NCBI RefSeq assembly: GCF_030142045.1
Contig: NZ_CP126242.1
Span: 2,976,001 to 3,040,000 of the forward strand
Direction of reading: 5' to 3'
Length of the DNA stretch: 64,000 nucleotides
Origin: Arthrobacter sp. zg-Y919
GTDB lineage: Bacteria > Actinomycetota > Actinomycetes > Actinomycetales > Micrococcaceae
The position numbers and the translations under genes were made by a program. The notes below the pieces were generated by a model. It was given only the letters and a program-made list of their open reading frames with translations, did no database searches and was not told where the DNA came from. Of the stretch, positions 47,030 to 56,742 are shown one piece after another; position 1 is the first letter of the stretch; each line of letters starts with the position of its first letter.

Positions 47030-48714
47030 GCGGACACCTCGCGGACCTTGCGGGCCGAACGCCGCAGGGCTTTCAGCCGGTGCATGACGTCGTTGCCGCC
47101 GCGCCCGAAGTAGTCGTGCAGGGTTACGTATTCCGCGTACAACCGGCTGTAGGTCTGGGCACGTGCGGGATCCGGAAGGTAGGCATTGTGCTCCACCCGG
47201 CCCATGGCCGCAGCGGCCGCACGGACGTTGGGGTAGGCGCCGGCCGCGACCGCCGCGTGGATCGCGGAGCCCAGCGCCGGACCCTGGTCGCTGCCGATCA
47301 CGGAGATCGGCATGTCCAGGACATCGGCATAGACCTGCATCAGGAACCGGTTCTTGACCAGCCCGCCGGCCGCGATGAACTCCGTGACCGGGACGCCGGA
47401 GGCGGCAAAGGTTTCAATGATGGTGCGGGTGCCGAAGGCGGTGGCTTCGAACAGCGCCCGGTAGACCTCATGCGGGCGGGTGGCGAGGGTAAGCCCTACC
47501 AGCAGCCCGGAAAGTTCGTGGTCCACGAGCACCGACCGGTTGCCCGACTGCCAGTCCAGGGCCAGGAGCCCATGGGCGCCCACCTCTTCCCGGCCCGCCT
47601 GCTCCGTCAGCAGTTCATGGACGCTGAGTCCGCGTGCGGCGGCTTCTTCCGTCACCTCCGGCGGAACGAAGTGTTTGGTGAACCAGCCGAAGATGTCACC
47701 CACACCCGACTGGCCGGCTTCGTACCCATAGAGGCCGTCCACAATTCCGCCGTCGACCACGCCGCACATCCCCGGGACCTCCCGCAGGACGTCCGCGCTC
47801 ATGACGTGGCAGGTGGAGGTCCCCATGATCGCCACCATCTGTCCCGGAGACGCTGCTCCGGCGGCCGGGGCGCAGACATGGGCGTCCACGTTGCCCACGG
47901 CAACTGGGATGCCTTCCGGCAGCCCGGTCCAGGCTGCGGCCTCGGCGCTCAGGGTTCCCGCCGCCGAGCCGAGGCTTCCGATCGGGTGTTCCAGCTTTTC
48001 CTCGACAAAGCCGGCAAAACCGGGGTTCAGTGCGGCCAGGAAACCGCGGTCGGGGTAGACCCCGTCCTGCAGGATTCCCTTATAGCCGGCCGAACAGGCG
48101 TTGCGTACGTAGCTGCCGGTGAGCTGCCAGACAATCCAGTCGGCGGCCTCCACCCAATGCTCCATCAGGCCGTACAGCTCGGGATCGTCTTCGAGCAGCT
48201 CCAGGCCCTTGGCGAATTCCCATTCACTCGAAATCAATCCGCCGTACCGCGGCAGCCAGGCTTCCCCGCGGTCTTCCGCCAGGCGGTTGATCCGGTCCGC
48301 CTGCGCCTGGGCGGCATGGTGGCGCCAAAGCTTTACATACGCATGCGGCCGGTCTTCGAGCCCGGGCAGTTCGTTCAGCGGTGTTCCGTCCGCTGTGGTG
48401 GGGACCATGGTGCAGGCCGTGAAATCTGTTCCCACTCCGATGATGGACTCCGGTGCGGCGCCGGCGGCCCGGACCGCGGCGGGCACGGCCTGCTGCAGGA
48501 CCTCCCTGTAGTCGGCCGGAACCTGCAGGGCCCACTCGGGCGGCAGCGGTTCCCCGGTGGCTGCCAGGACCGTATCCATGACCCCGTGCCGGTAGGCATG
48601 GACCGCGGAACCCATTTCGGCGCCGTCGTGCACCCGCACAACGACTGCACGGCCGGAAAGAGTGCCGTAATCGATGCCCACCACGTAGGTGGGCGCACTG
48701 CCGGGCTGGCTCAC
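47026..48714 (-). CDS. araB: Ribulokinase
   Basis: A 562-residue FGGY-family kinase phosphorylating L-ribulose. VVGIDYGTLSGRAVVV is the ATPase phosphate 1 loop, GTDFTACTMVPT is the AraB-specific sugar site, and FIAAGGLVKNRFLMQVYADVL is the second nucleotide motif. It is the first gene of the arabinose operon (GTG at 48714). Two palindromic operators lie in the 149 bp upstream. Confidence 0.96.
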   Translation of the reverse strand: MSQPGSAPTYVVGIDYGTLSGRAVVVRVHDGAEMGSAVHAYRHGVMDTVLAATGEPLPPEWALQVPADYREVLQQAVPAAVRAAGAAPESIIGVGTDFTACTMVPTTADGTPLNELPGLEDRPHAYVKLWRHHAAQAQADRINRLAEDRGEAWLPRYGGLISSEWEFAKGLELLEDDPELYGLMEHWVEAADWIVWQLTGSYVRNACSAGYKGILQDGVYPDRGFLAALNPGFAGFVEEKLEHPIGSLGSAAGTLSAEAAAWTGLPEGIPVAVGNVDAHVCAPAAGAASPGQMVAIMGTSTCHVMSADVLREVPGMCGVVDGGIVDGLYGYEAGQSGVGDIFGWFTKHFVPPEVTEEAAARGLSVHELLTEQAGREEVGAHGLLALDWQSGNRSVLVDHELSGLLVGLTLATRPHEVYRALFEATAFGTRTIIETFAASGVPVTEFIAAGGLVKNRFLMQVYADVLDMPISVIGSDQGPALGSAIHAAVAAGAYPNVRAAAAAMGRVEHNAYLPDPARAQTYSRLYAEYVTLHDYFGRGGNDVMHRLKALRRSARKVREVSA

Positions 48715-48768
48715 GGTGACCTCATTGTCATCTGGTTGTCATCTGGACCGCCACCGCCATCCGGGCGT

Positions 48769-48784
48769 ATGTGAACGGTCACAT
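48769..48784. promoter_or_regulatory. ATGTGAACGGTCACAT operator upstream of araB
   Basis: ATGTGA and TCACAT are perfect inverted arms separated by ACGG with the central CG typical of LacI-family operators. It lies 54 bp before the araB start in the short gap shared with the LacI-type regulator gene that ends upstream, and is the likely binding site of that regulator. Confidence 0.65.
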
Positions 48785-48813
48785 TGATATTTCCAGTCAG
48801 GCTACCAACCAAA

Positions 48814-48829
48814 TGTGGCGCAGGCCACA
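48814..48829. promoter_or_regulatory. Second palindrome TGTGGC-N4-GCCACA upstream of araB
   Basis: A 6-4-6 inverted repeat 30 bp further upstream with similar spacing as the first operator. Two operators would allow cooperative binding of the same LacI-type regulator, or DNA looping over the araB promoter. Confidence 0.45.
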
Positions 48830-48863
48830 CCTAGAGGTCACGTTTTGGTTACGGGTGCGCCGG

Positions 48864-49910
48864 TCAGATCCGGTCGTGCTCCGCAGCGGGAGCCGCCGTG
48901 GACCCGCGGCGGATGAAACGCGGGGCCACGTCCCCGAGGGTGACCGGGCCTTCCCCACGCAGCTCGGCCAGCAGCACGGCAATGCAGCGGCGGCCCAGCT
49001 CCGGGAAATCCTGGCGGATGGTGGTCAGGGGCGGCAGAAAATGCGCGGCTTCAGGGACATCGTCGAATCCCACCACGCTGAGGTCCTCGGGAACCCCCAG
49101 TCCGGCGTCCGCATAGGCATGCACGATGCCGAGGGCAATGTGGTCGTTACCGCAGACGACGGCGCTGAACGTGCGCTGCTGCCTCAGCTCGAGCCCCACC
49201 CGGTAGCCGGAATCCGCCGTCCACTCCCCCGCGGAGAGGATTGCCGGCTCCAGTCCCCATTCCGCCATCTCCTCCAGGTAGCCCTGCCGCCGGGCCTCGG
49301 TTTCCACCCATTCCCCCGGCCCGGGCACGTGCACCACCCGCCGGTGGCCTAGTTCCAGGAGGTGGCGTGTCGCCAGCCGTGCGCCGGCCAGCTGATCCAC
49401 GGACATGCGGTGGTCCTCGCCGTGCAGGGAATGCACGGTGACAAACGGGATGCGGATGGACAGCTTCTCGATGACCTCCAGCGTGCGGGCCTGGGGAGCC
49501 AGCACCACAAGGCCCTCCACGGCATGGCTCATCAGCCGGTCCAGCGCCGCTTCGATGGACCGGTGGTCCGCTTTGTCGATGTAGGCGGGGTCCACTACGT
49601 AACCCGCCGCGTTGGCAGCCGTCTGCACTGCCTGCAGGCTCGCCGTCGGACCGTACTCCACTCCCGAGGCAACCAGGGCGCCGATAATCCGGGATTCCTT
49701 GGTGACCAAAGCCCTGGCCGCACGGTTGGGGCGGAACTGCAGCTCCTCCATGGCGTCAAGCACCCGCTGGCGGGTGCTCTCGCGCAGATTGGAGTGCCCA
49801 TTGATCACGCGTGACACGGTCTGGTGGGAAACCCCTGCCGCGGCCGCAACGTCGCGGATATTGGGGGCACGCCGATGGCTTACGGAGCCGGTACTTCCCT
49901 CAGAAACCAT
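48864..49910 (-). CDS. LacI-family regulator of the arabinose operon (AraR-like)
   Basis: A 348-residue repressor. IRDVAAAAGVSHQTVSRVIN is the HTH, STRQRVLDAMEELQFRPN the hinge, and VCGNDHIALGIVHAYADAG with LSVVGFDDVPEAAHFLPP the sugar-binding domain. It is encoded upstream of araB in the same direction, 149 bp away, the gap holding two operator-like palindromes. ATG 49910 has a moderately good site upstream. Control of arabinose genes is inferred from location; the name araR is used for analogous proteins. Confidence 0.87.
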   Translation of the reverse strand: MVSEGSTGSVSHRRAPNIRDVAAAAGVSHQTVSRVINGHSNLRESTRQRVLDAMEELQFRPNRAARALVTKESRIIGALVASGVEYGPTASLQAVQTAANAAGYVVDPAYIDKADHRSIEAALDRLMSHAVEGLVVLAPQARTLEVIEKLSIRIPFVTVHSLHGEDHRMSVDQLAGARLATRHLLELGHRRVVHVPGPGEWVETEARRQGYLEEMAEWGLEPAILSAGEWTADSGYRVGLELRQQRTFSAVVCGNDHIALGIVHAYADAGLGVPEDLSVVGFDDVPEAAHFLPPLTTIRQDFPELGRRCIAVLLAELRGEGPVTLGDVAPRFIRRGSTAAPAAEHDRI

Positions 49911-50020
49911 AATCAGAACCGTACTCCACGGCAGGGTTCCCGACATCCGCCGCAGCCGGGTGAGGTCCGCGGTCTCCGCTTCTGGACAGTGGATGCGGCA
50001 CAGGTCTAACGTTGGTCCTC

Positions 50021-52018
50021 GTGCTCACATTCTTCAATGCGCTCAGGCGCATTCTGGTCGGGCGTCCTTACGGCAACGAACGGCTCTCGCACACCCTTCT
50101 CCCCAAGCGGATTGCGCTCCCTGTTTTTGCCTCGGACGCCCTGTCGTCGGCTGCCTACGCACCCGACGAAATCCTGCTTACCCTGGCACTGGCCGGCGTC
50201 GCTGCGGTGACCCTCTCCCCCTGGGTGGGTCTGGCCGTCATTGTTGTGCTGCTCACGGTGGTGGCATCCTACCGGCAGAATGTACGTGCCTATCCCTCCG
50301 GCGGCGGCGACTACGAAATTGCCAGCACCAACCTGGGCAAGCCCGCCGGCCTGACCGTTGCCTCCGCACTGCTGGTGGATTATGTGCTCACTGTGGCGGT
50401 GTCGATGTCCTCGGCGGCGTCCTACCTGGTGACGGCCATCCCGGCACTGCACGGCACCCAGGCCACCATCGCCGTCATCGGGGTGGCCGTCCTGGTCCTG
50501 GTGAACCTGCGCGGCATCCGGGAAGCCGGTGCCTTGTTTGCCGTACCCACCTACATCTTCATGGCTTCCGTACTGGGCATGTGCCTCACCGGCTTCGTCC
50601 AGTTCCTCAGCGGAGACCTCCAGCGGGCCCCTTCTGCCTCCTTCGAACTGGTGCGGGAATCCGCTTACGACGAAGGGCTCGTCGGCCTGGCCGGCGCCCT
50701 GCTGCTGCTGCGCGCCTTCTCCTCAGGCGCAGCCGCACTCACCGGCGTCGAGGCGATCAGCAACGGCGTACCGACTTTCCGCAAACCCAAGAGCGCCAAT
50801 GCCGCCACCACCCTGCTGCTCCTGGGCGTGATTTCCGCTGCCATGATCAGCGGAATCATCGCCATGGCCAACCTCACCAAGGTCCATGTGGCACAGGACC
50901 CGGCCACGCAGCTCACGGCCAACGGTTCCCCGGTCGGTGAGCAGTACGTGCAGCATCCGGTCATCAGCCAGCTGGCTGAAACCATCTTCGGCGGCGGCAG
51001 CATCGCGTTCTACCTGGTGGTCGCTTCCACGGGGCTCATCCTGGTGTTCGCCTCCAACACCGCTTTCAACGGTTTCCCGGTGCTTGCCTCGATCCTGGCC
51101 AAGGACGGGTTCCTGCCCCGGCAGATGCGCACGCGCGGGGACCGGCTGGCCTTCAGCAACGGCATCATCGCCCTCGGCCTGGGCGCGCTGGTGCTCATCG
51201 TGGCCTTCGATGCGGACGTCACCCAGCTGATCCAGCTCTACATTGTGGGAGTGTTCGTCTCCTTCACCGCCAGCCAGCTGGGTATGCTCCGGCACTGGAC
51301 CGGCAAGCTGCGCACCGAGCGGGACAAGGATGCACGGCACCGGATGCAGCGCTCAAGGGCCATTAATGCCATCGGTTTCGGTATGACCGCGTTGGTGCTG
51401 CTCATCGTGATTGTCACCAAGTTCACCCACGGCGCGTGGATCGCCCTGCTGGCCATGGCCGTGCTGTACGTGATTATGTACAGCATCCGGGCCCACTACG
51501 ACACGGTCGCCCGTGAACTGGCGCTCGACGACGGCGAGCACGGGCTCGCGCTGCCGTCCCGCGTCAATGCCGTGATCCTGATTTCGCAGGTCCACAAGCC
51601 CGCACTGCGGGCTATTGCCTATGCACGCGCGTCCCGCCCCTCAAGCCTGAACGCCATCATCGTGGACCTGGATCCGGAAGACACCCAGCGCACCCTGGAT
51701 GATTGGGAGCGGCTGCAGATTCCGGTGCCCCTCACGGTGCTTTCCTCGCCCTACCGCGAGACCATTTCCCCCGTGCTGTCCTACCTCCGCGATGCCCGCC
51801 GCAATGCGCCGCGGGAACTGTTCGTGGTCTACATCCCCGAGTACGTGGTGGGCCGCTGGTGGGAACAGCTGGTGCATAACCAGACCGCCCTGCGCATCAA
51901 GGCCCGGCTGCACTTTGAGCCGTCCATCATGGTCGCCAGCGTGCCCTGGCAGCTTGCCTCCAGCCACGACGCCCACGGCCAGCCAGCCGGCGGACCCGGG
52001 GCGAACAACCGGGGCTAG
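50021..52018 (+). CDS. KimA-like potassium/APC-family transporter
   Basis: A 665-residue membrane protein with about 12 helices and a C-terminal cytosolic domain. FASDALSSAAYAPDEILLTL is the APC superfamily helix 1, FASNTAFNGFPVLASILAKD and FLPRQMRTRGDRLAFSNGI are hallmarks of the KimA/YdaO subgroup, high-affinity K+ uptake systems. GTG 50021 is preferred over TTG 50012 because it yields the usual short N-terminus. No riboswitch is visible in the 110 bp upstream. Confidence 0.82.
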   Translation: MLTFFNALRRILVGRPYGNERLSHTLLPKRIALPVFASDALSSAAYAPDEILLTLALAGVAAVTLSPWVGLAVIVVLLTVVASYRQNVRAYPSGGGDYEIASTNLGKPAGLTVASALLVDYVLTVAVSMSSAASYLVTAIPALHGTQATIAVIGVAVLVLVNLRGIREAGALFAVPTYIFMASVLGMCLTGFVQFLSGDLQRAPSASFELVRESAYDEGLVGLAGALLLLRAFSSGAAALTGVEAISNGVPTFRKPKSANAATTLLLLGVISAAMISGIIAMANLTKVHVAQDPATQLTANGSPVGEQYVQHPVISQLAETIFGGGSIAFYLVVASTGLILVFASNTAFNGFPVLASILAKDGFLPRQMRTRGDRLAFSNGIIALGLGALVLIVAFDADVTQLIQLYIVGVFVSFTASQLGMLRHWTGKLRTERDKDARHRMQRSRAINAIGFGMTALVLLIVIVTKFTHGAWIALLAMAVLYVIMYSIRAHYDTVARELALDDGEHGLALPSRVNAVILISQVHKPALRAIAYARASRPSSLNAIIVDLDPEDTQRTLDDWERLQIPVPLTVLSSPYRETISPVLSYLRDARRNAPRELFVVYIPEYVVGRWWEQLVHNQTALRIKARLHFEPSIMVASVPWQLASSHDAHGQPAGGPGANNRG

Positions 52019-52080
52019 GCACGCCGCGCTGCCCCGGGGCTACGGCGCTGCTCCTGCGCTACTGAACTGCCACGATGCTG

Positions 52081-52707
52081 CTACTGCAGGGCGTCTTTGC
52101 GCCCGGCCAGCACGGACCGGTAGGCGTACTCGGTGAGCCGGCCGTCCTGGACTGCCTGCTCGACTGCCGCGAAGGAACGCGGACCGTCGTCACCGCTGTA
52201 CGGGAAGTGGATGAGCTCGGCGATGAGCTCCCATTCCTCGGTGATGGAATCGATGAGATCACCGGGAGTCTCCTCGGCTGAGGGTCCCCCGCCCAGGACC
52301 GTCCAGTCACCCTCCGGCACCCGGTAGGCCTGCAGCCGGTCCAGGTCCGCTTCGAGCTCCGCCAGGGAGGCGTATTCCGTCTGTGCGACCGGCGGCACGG
52401 AGCCGTCCGGCGTCGCCAGCTGGCTGACGAAGGTGTCCTCGGAGGACGGGTAAATGGACGTGGGTACCGGTTCGCCTTCCTCCAGGTAGGCGGGAAGCTG
52501 GGAGGGCATCCAGTACCAGGCGTCGCCCTGGTCCGGTCCGCCCGGCTGGTCCCGCTCGCTGATCCAGCCGCGGGCCGTGAGCAGTGCCTCTGCGTCGTCG
52601 CTGAAATAGGCGGTTTCGCCGCGCAGCAGCGCATTGACCTCATGCTCGGCGCGGCGGGCCTGCTTCTTCTTGGAGACGGCCTTCTTACGGGGCTTTGACT
52701 TGGGCAC
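52081..52707 (-). CDS. Conserved-looking hypothetical protein
   Basis: A 208-residue soluble protein with a strongly basic N-terminus (KSKPRKKAVSKKKQARR) and an otherwise acidic, globular part containing GWISERDQPGG, SATPDGSVPP-like loops and LIDSITEEWELIAELIHFPY. No signal peptide or membrane helix. It lies between the KimA-like and dnaB genes and is transcribed with dnaB orientation, but no family is recognised. Confidence 0.7.
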   Translation of the reverse strand: MPKSKPRKKAVSKKKQARRAEHEVNALLRGETAYFSDDAEALLTARGWISERDQPGGPDQGDAWYWMPSQLPAYLEEGEPVPTSIYPSSEDTFVSQLATPDGSVPPVAQTEYASLAELEADLDRLQAYRVPEGDWTVLGGGPSAEETPGDLIDSITEEWELIAELIHFPYSGDDGPRSFAAVEQAVQDGRLTEYAYRSVLAGRKDALQ

Positions 52708-52767
52708 GGCGGGATCTCCTGCGGCTGTGGGGGAAACGGGTGGAGGCGGTGGGGGTGCGGGGGCGGG

Positions 52768-54150
52768 CTAGAAGCCGCTGCCGCCCTCAACTGCCATGTT
52801 CGAGAAGCGTGAGTAGTGGCCCTGGAACCCGACCACTATGGTTTTGGTCGGACCGTTACGGTGCTTGGCCACAATGACGTCGGCCTCACCGGCACGCGGT
52901 GATTCCTTGTCGTAGATGTCCTCACGGTGCAGCAGGATCACCATGTCCGCATCCTGCTCGATGGATCCGGATTCACGAAGGTCGGAGACCATCGGCTTCT
53001 TGTCGGTGCGCTGTTCGGAACCACGGTTCAGCTGTGACAGGGCGATAACCGGCACTTCGAGTTCCTTGGCGAGCAGCTTCAGGGCACGGGAGAACTCGGA
53101 TACTTCCTGCTGGCGGGACTCCACCTTTTTGCCGGACGACATCAGCTGCAGGTAGTCAAGGACCACCAGCTTGAGGTCGTGGCGCTGCTTCAGGCGCCGG
53201 CACTTGGCGCGGATTTCCATCAGGGACATGTTCGGGCTGTCGTCGATGAACAGCGGCGCGTCATTCATCCGGCCCATCGTGGTGGCGATCTTGCCCCACT
53301 GCTCATCCTTGATGGTGCCCTTGCGCAGGTCCTGGAGGCCGATGGTCGCCTCCGCGGAAAGCAGGCGCATGGCGATTTCGTTGCGGCCCATTTCCAAGGA
53401 GAAGAAAACGGTGGTCATGTTGTTCTTGATGGCTGCGGAACGGGCAAAGTCCAACGCGAAGGTGGACTTACCGACGGCGGGACGCGCGGCGATGACAATC
53501 ATCTGGCCTGGATGCAGGCCCTGGGTCAGCTCGTCCAGCTCGTAGAAGCCGGTGGGCACGCCCGTCATACCCTCACCCCGGTGCCCGGCAGACTCGATCT
53601 CGTCCACCGTTCCCTCGATGATGTCCTTCAGCGGAACGTAGTCCTCCGCGGTGCGGCGCTCTGCGACGGCGTAGATCTCCGCCTGGGCGGCGTTGACGAT
53701 GTCGTCCACTTCCATGCCCTCGTTGGAATAACCCAACTGGACAATCTTGGTGCCTGCACCCACGAGGCGGCGCAGCACGGCCCGCTCGCGCACGATCTCG
53801 GCGTAAAAACCGGCGTTGGCGGCAGTCGGAACGGACTGGATCAGGGTGTGCAGGTAAGCGGGGCCGCCGATGCGGCCGATTTCGCCGCGCTTGGTCAGTT
53901 CATCGGAGACGGTGACGGCGTCGGCGGGCTCGCCGCGGCCATAGAGATCGATGATGGCCTCGTAGATGGCCTCATGTGCCGGACGGTAGAAGTCCAGGCC
54001 GCGCAGGACCTCGACGCAGTCCGCGATGGCGTCTTTGGAAAGCATCATGCCGCCGAGTACCGACTGTTCGGCCACAAGGTCCTGGGGCGGTGTCCTCGCG
54101 AAGTCCGGACTTGATGTTGATGCCGGGGAGTCCGTATGCGTGAGCGACAC
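52768..54150 (-). CDS. dnaB: Replicative DNA helicase
   Basis: A 460-residue RecA-like hexameric helicase. The N-terminal domain begins DLVAEQSVLGGMMLSKDAI; the helicase core holds ARPAVGKSTFALDFARSAA (Walker A), LKLVVLDYLQLM (Walker B) and ALSQLNRGSEQR (sensor/arginine finger region). It loads at the replication fork with DnaC/primase partners. The GTG at 54150 is preferred because GGAAAGG lies 6 bases before it; an ATG at 54165 lacks such a site. Upstream lies a cluster of DnaA boxes. Confidence 0.95.
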   Translation of the reverse strand: MSLTHTDSPASTSSPDFARTPPQDLVAEQSVLGGMMLSKDAIADCVEVLRGLDFYRPAHEAIYEAIIDLYGRGEPADAVTVSDELTKRGEIGRIGGPAYLHTLIQSVPTAANAGFYAEIVRERAVLRRLVGAGTKIVQLGYSNEGMEVDDIVNAAQAEIYAVAERRTAEDYVPLKDIIEGTVDEIESAGHRGEGMTGVPTGFYELDELTQGLHPGQMIVIAARPAVGKSTFALDFARSAAIKNNMTTVFFSLEMGRNEIAMRLLSAEATIGLQDLRKGTIKDEQWGKIATTMGRMNDAPLFIDDSPNMSLMEIRAKCRRLKQRHDLKLVVLDYLQLMSSGKKVESRQQEVSEFSRALKLLAKELEVPVIALSQLNRGSEQRTDKKPMVSDLRESGSIEQDADMVILLHREDIYDKESPRAGEADVIVAKHRNGPTKTIVVGFQGHYSRFSNMAVEGGSGF

Positions 54151-54340
54151 TGTGACCCTTTCCATGGAGGCGAAGACGTTCGATCCCTGCCCTGCCGGAG
54201 GGATGGCTTATCTCTATCAGCCCGCACTGACTTCCGGCCGGAAGGACGGCGGCGGTGCTGGCGGATCGGCCCGGCGGACATGCGTCTGAAGAAGGGATTC
54301 ACCGCAACCGTATGCCCCCGGCGCCCTGCCGACAAACGAG

Positions 54341-54585
54341 TTATCCACAGGTCCTGTGGATAGTCTGTGCATAACGCGGCGTGTCTTGTGCACAGGTTGG
54401 GTATAAGCATGTGGATAAATATTCATTTTTTCGAGAAACATGGCTCTGACTAGGGCAAACGCTTGTCCACACCTGTGCAAACAGACTATTTTTCCGCCGC
54501 GCCGGGCGGCGGACCTGAGGTTGACAGCAGTGAAAAAGAGGCCTAGGTGTGCCGAAATCCACACGCATCGGTTCAGATATCCACA
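54341..54585. other. Cluster of DnaA-box-like sequences between rplI and dnaB
   Basis: In this 560 bp gap (54166-54725) no gene is seen. Eight DnaA-box-like 9-mers lie within 245 bp: TTATCCACA (54341, perfect), TGTGGATAG (54355), TGTGCATAA (54366), TTGTGCACA (54386), TGTGGATAA (54410, perfect), TTGTCCACA (54463), AAATCCACA (54555) and ATATCCACA (54577). An AT-rich tract lies at 54414-54431. Boxes point both ways. They probably bind DnaA and may tune dnaB expression, titrate DnaA or assist initiation; dnaA and dnaN are not in this window, so it need not be the main origin. Confidence 0.7.
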
Positions 54586-54668
54586 ACAGTGCAGGACTGG
54601 TCGCGGATTTCCTTCCCCAGCCTGCCGCGACAGCAGCCCTGCACGCCCCGTCAACTGCCCCGGAACGC

Positions 54669-54703
54669 AAAAACACCCCCCGGCCCGAAGGCTGGAGGGT
54701 GTT
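54669..54703 (-). terminator. Terminator after rplI
   Basis: A stem (left AACACCCCCCGGCC, right GGCTGGAGGGTGTT, with mismatches and loop CGAA) lies about 23 bp after the rplI stop codon; on the minus strand it is followed by TTTTT. Confidence 0.75.
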
Positions 54704-54725
54704 CTGCGTTCGTCTGCGTTAGACG

Positions 54726-55175
54726 CTAGCCGGCAACGACGTCGAGGTCGATGACTGCTGCAACATCGTTGTGCAGGCGGACGTTGGCCTGGAAGGAACC
54801 AACCGACTTGATGTGAGTCGGCAGTTCAACCTTGCGCTTGTCGATGGTGCCGAGACCGGCAGCTTCGACAGCGGCAGCAACGTCGCCGGGCTTGACGGTA
54901 CCGAAGAGGCGTCCGGACTCGCCGGCCTTGACGGTCAGCTTGACCGGCTTGGCGGAGAGAGCAGCAGCCTGCTTCTGAGCATCTTCCAGGGAAGCGTGCT
55001 CGCGGGCAGCGCGGGCAGCCTTGATGGACTCAACCTGCTTCTCGCCACCCTTGGTCCAGGTCAGAGCGAAGCCGCGGGGCAGAAGGTAGTTACGTGCGTA
55101 ACCGTCCTTAACCTCGATGACGTCGCCGGCAGCGCCGAGACCGGTTACTTCGTGGGTCAGAATGAGCTTTGCCAT
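54726..55175 (-). CDS. rplI: 50S ribosomal protein L9
   Basis: A 149-residue ribosomal protein. The N-terminal domain [33 protein letters not shown] (described: beta-strand then YARNYLLP) is the rRNA-binding part, followed by the long connecting helix and the C-terminal domain ending [15 protein letters not shown]. It is 18 bp after rpsR in the classical rpsF-ssb-rpsR-rplI operon. Confidence 0.97.
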   Translation of the reverse strand: MAKLILTHEVTGLGAAGDVIEVKDGYARNYLLPRGFALTWTKGGEKQVESIKAARAAREHASLEDAQKQAAALSAKPVKLTVKAGESGRLFGTVKPGDVAAAVEAAGLGTIDKRKVELPTHIKSVGSFQANVRLHNDVAAVIDLDVVAG

Positions 55176-55193
55176 GAATTAGGTTCCTTTCCT

Positions 55194-55433
55194 TTAGCCG
55201 CGGCCAGCGCCGGAGTAAGGCAGGAGAGCAACTTCGCGGGCATTCTTGATTGCCTGCGCGATCTTGCGCTGTTCCTGCACGGACACGCCAGTTACGCGAC
55301 GAGCGCGGATCTTTCCGCGGTCGGAAATGAACTTGCGCAGCAATGCTACGTCCTTGTAGTCGATGACAGTGATGTCAGCGGCCTTCAAGGGATTGGACTT
55401 TGGTTTGGGCTTGCGAAGTTCAGCCTTAGCCAT
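55194..55433 (-). CDS. rpsR: 30S ribosomal protein S18
   Basis: A 79-residue basic protein. [21 protein letters not shown] and [20 protein letters not shown] are the S18 core that contacts S6 and 16S rRNA. The ATG at 55433 gives the typical MAKAELRK start. It follows ssb by 151 bp. Confidence 0.97.
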   Translation of the reverse strand: MAKAELRKPKPKSNPLKAADITVIDYKDVALLRKFISDRGKIRARRVTGVSVQEQRKIAQAIKNAREVALLPYSGAGRG

Positions 55434-55584
55434 CGTGGAGCTCCTTATGTCTAGTGGAGCCCGTGGATACATTTTCCACGGGATGGGCTCGACGGCGGTT
55501 GCCGTCTGAGGATGGCACCCGAGGGCGCCGGGTGAAGGGCCGCTTCTCCCTCAAAGGGGGTCGCCGCTCTTCGGATGAAGAGGT

Positions 55585-56154
55585 TTAGAAGGGCGGATCG
55601 TTCGAATCCGGACCGCTGCCCCATCCACCGGAGTTGCCGCCCGCAGGGGCGCCCCAGGGATCGTCAGCCGGTGCGGACTGCGTCTGCTGCTGGCCGCCAC
55701 CCCAACCGGGGTTGGAGTTGCCGCCGAAGCCGCCGCCGCCACCGCTGCCGCCGTTGTTGCCGCCGAAGCCGCCGCCGCCACCGCCGGAGCGCTGGGTGCG
55801 GGTGACCTTGGCAGAGGCATAACGCAGCGAGGGGCCGATTTCGTCGACCTCCAGCTCCATTACGGTGCGCTTTTCGCCCTCTTTGGTTTCGTACGAACGC
55901 GACTTCAGGCGGCCCTGGCAAACAACACGCGTCCCCTTGGTCAGGGATTCGGCCACGTTTTCAGCGGCTTCGCGCCAGACAGATGCCCGGAGGAACAGCG
56001 TTTCGCCGTCTTTCCAGTCATTTGACGTGCGGTCGAAGGTCCGCGGAGTCGAGGCAATGGTGAAGTTAGCCACTGCCGAACCGGACGGAGTGAACCGGAG
56101 TTCCGGATCATTCGTTAGGTTGCCGACGACGGTAATAGTTGTCTCGCCTGCCAT
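55585..56154 (-). CDS. ssb: Single-stranded DNA-binding protein
   Basis: A 189-residue SSB. Residues 1 to about 115 form the OB fold ([38 protein letters not shown]). The C-terminal third is a glycine-rich tail with [12 protein letters not shown] repeats, ending in the acidic tip DSNDPPF that binds partner replication proteins. The Gly repeats make the DNA locally GC-repetitive (55700-55790). It lies 33 bp after rpsF. Confidence 0.97.
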   Translation of the reverse strand: MAGETTITVVGNLTNDPELRFTPSGSAVANFTIASTPRTFDRTSNDWKDGETLFLRASVWREAAENVAESLTKGTRVVCQGRLKSRSYETKEGEKRTVMELEVDEIGPSLRYASAKVTRTQRSGGGGGGFGGNNGGSGGGGGFGGNSNPGWGGGQQQTQSAPADDPWGAPAGGNSGGWGSGPDSNDPPF

Positions 56155-56187
56155 GTTGCCTCCTGATATCGGTTTGGTTTGCAGAAA

Positions 56188-56541
56188 TTACTCTGCGGAA
56201 ACCTTTGCAGCTTCAGCCTTAGCGGCCTTCTTGGCATCCTTCTTGGAGATCTTCTGCTCTTCCGGGCGGATGATCTTGGTGCGCATGATGGTCTCGTTCA
56301 GGCTCAGCTGGCGATCAAGCTCGGCTGCTGCTGCAGGCGTACCGGTGAAGTTAACCACCGCGTAGATGCCTTCAGTCTTTTTCTGGATTTCGTAGGCCAG
56401 TCGACGACGGCCCCAGATGTCTACCTTGTCGATGGTTCCACCATCGTTGCGGACAACATTGAGGAACTTGTCGAGCGAAGGCTCGACGGTACGCTCTTCG
56501 ACCTCGGGGTCGATGATTACCATCAGTTCATAAGCACGCAT
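56188..56541 (-). CDS. rpsF: 30S ribosomal protein S6
   Basis: A 117-residue protein beginning [16 protein letters not shown], the S6 signature, with [18 protein letters not shown] in the middle and a Lys/Ala-rich C-terminus. The ATG at 56541 has AGGAGGTG 10 bases upstream. It is the first gene of the block; the promoter should lie in 56542-56742, where no clear consensus was found. Confidence 0.97.
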   Translation of the reverse strand: MRAYELMVIIDPEVEERTVEPSLDKFLNVVRNDGGTIDKVDIWGRRRLAYEIQKKTEGIYAVVNFTGTPAAAAELDRQLSLNETIMRTKIIRPEEQKISKKDAKKAAKAEAAKVSAE

Positions 56542-56742
56542 TTGTGAACCCACCTCCTTTGGGCTATACGGTCACGGCATTTCCGTAACAGGAGGTTCTT
56601 TTGCGTTGTCTCCTCCTCGGCGTGCGGCTGATCCGCAGCGGGAGGAATCTGCCGACCTAAGCCGACAGCACAGACTTTCTTATCCTATCCGATTTCCCGG
56701 ACCGGGATTGACACGCCGGGATCCGCAGGAACCGGCCCCCGG

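Noticed and set aside
54341..54585. The main chromosomal origin oriC
   Set aside because: dnaA, dnaN and their neighbours are absent; the boxes are reported only as a DnaA-box cluster.
55700..55790. CCGCCG repeats as a regulatory or unstable repeat
   Set aside because: They encode the glycine-rich tail of SSB, common in actinobacteria.
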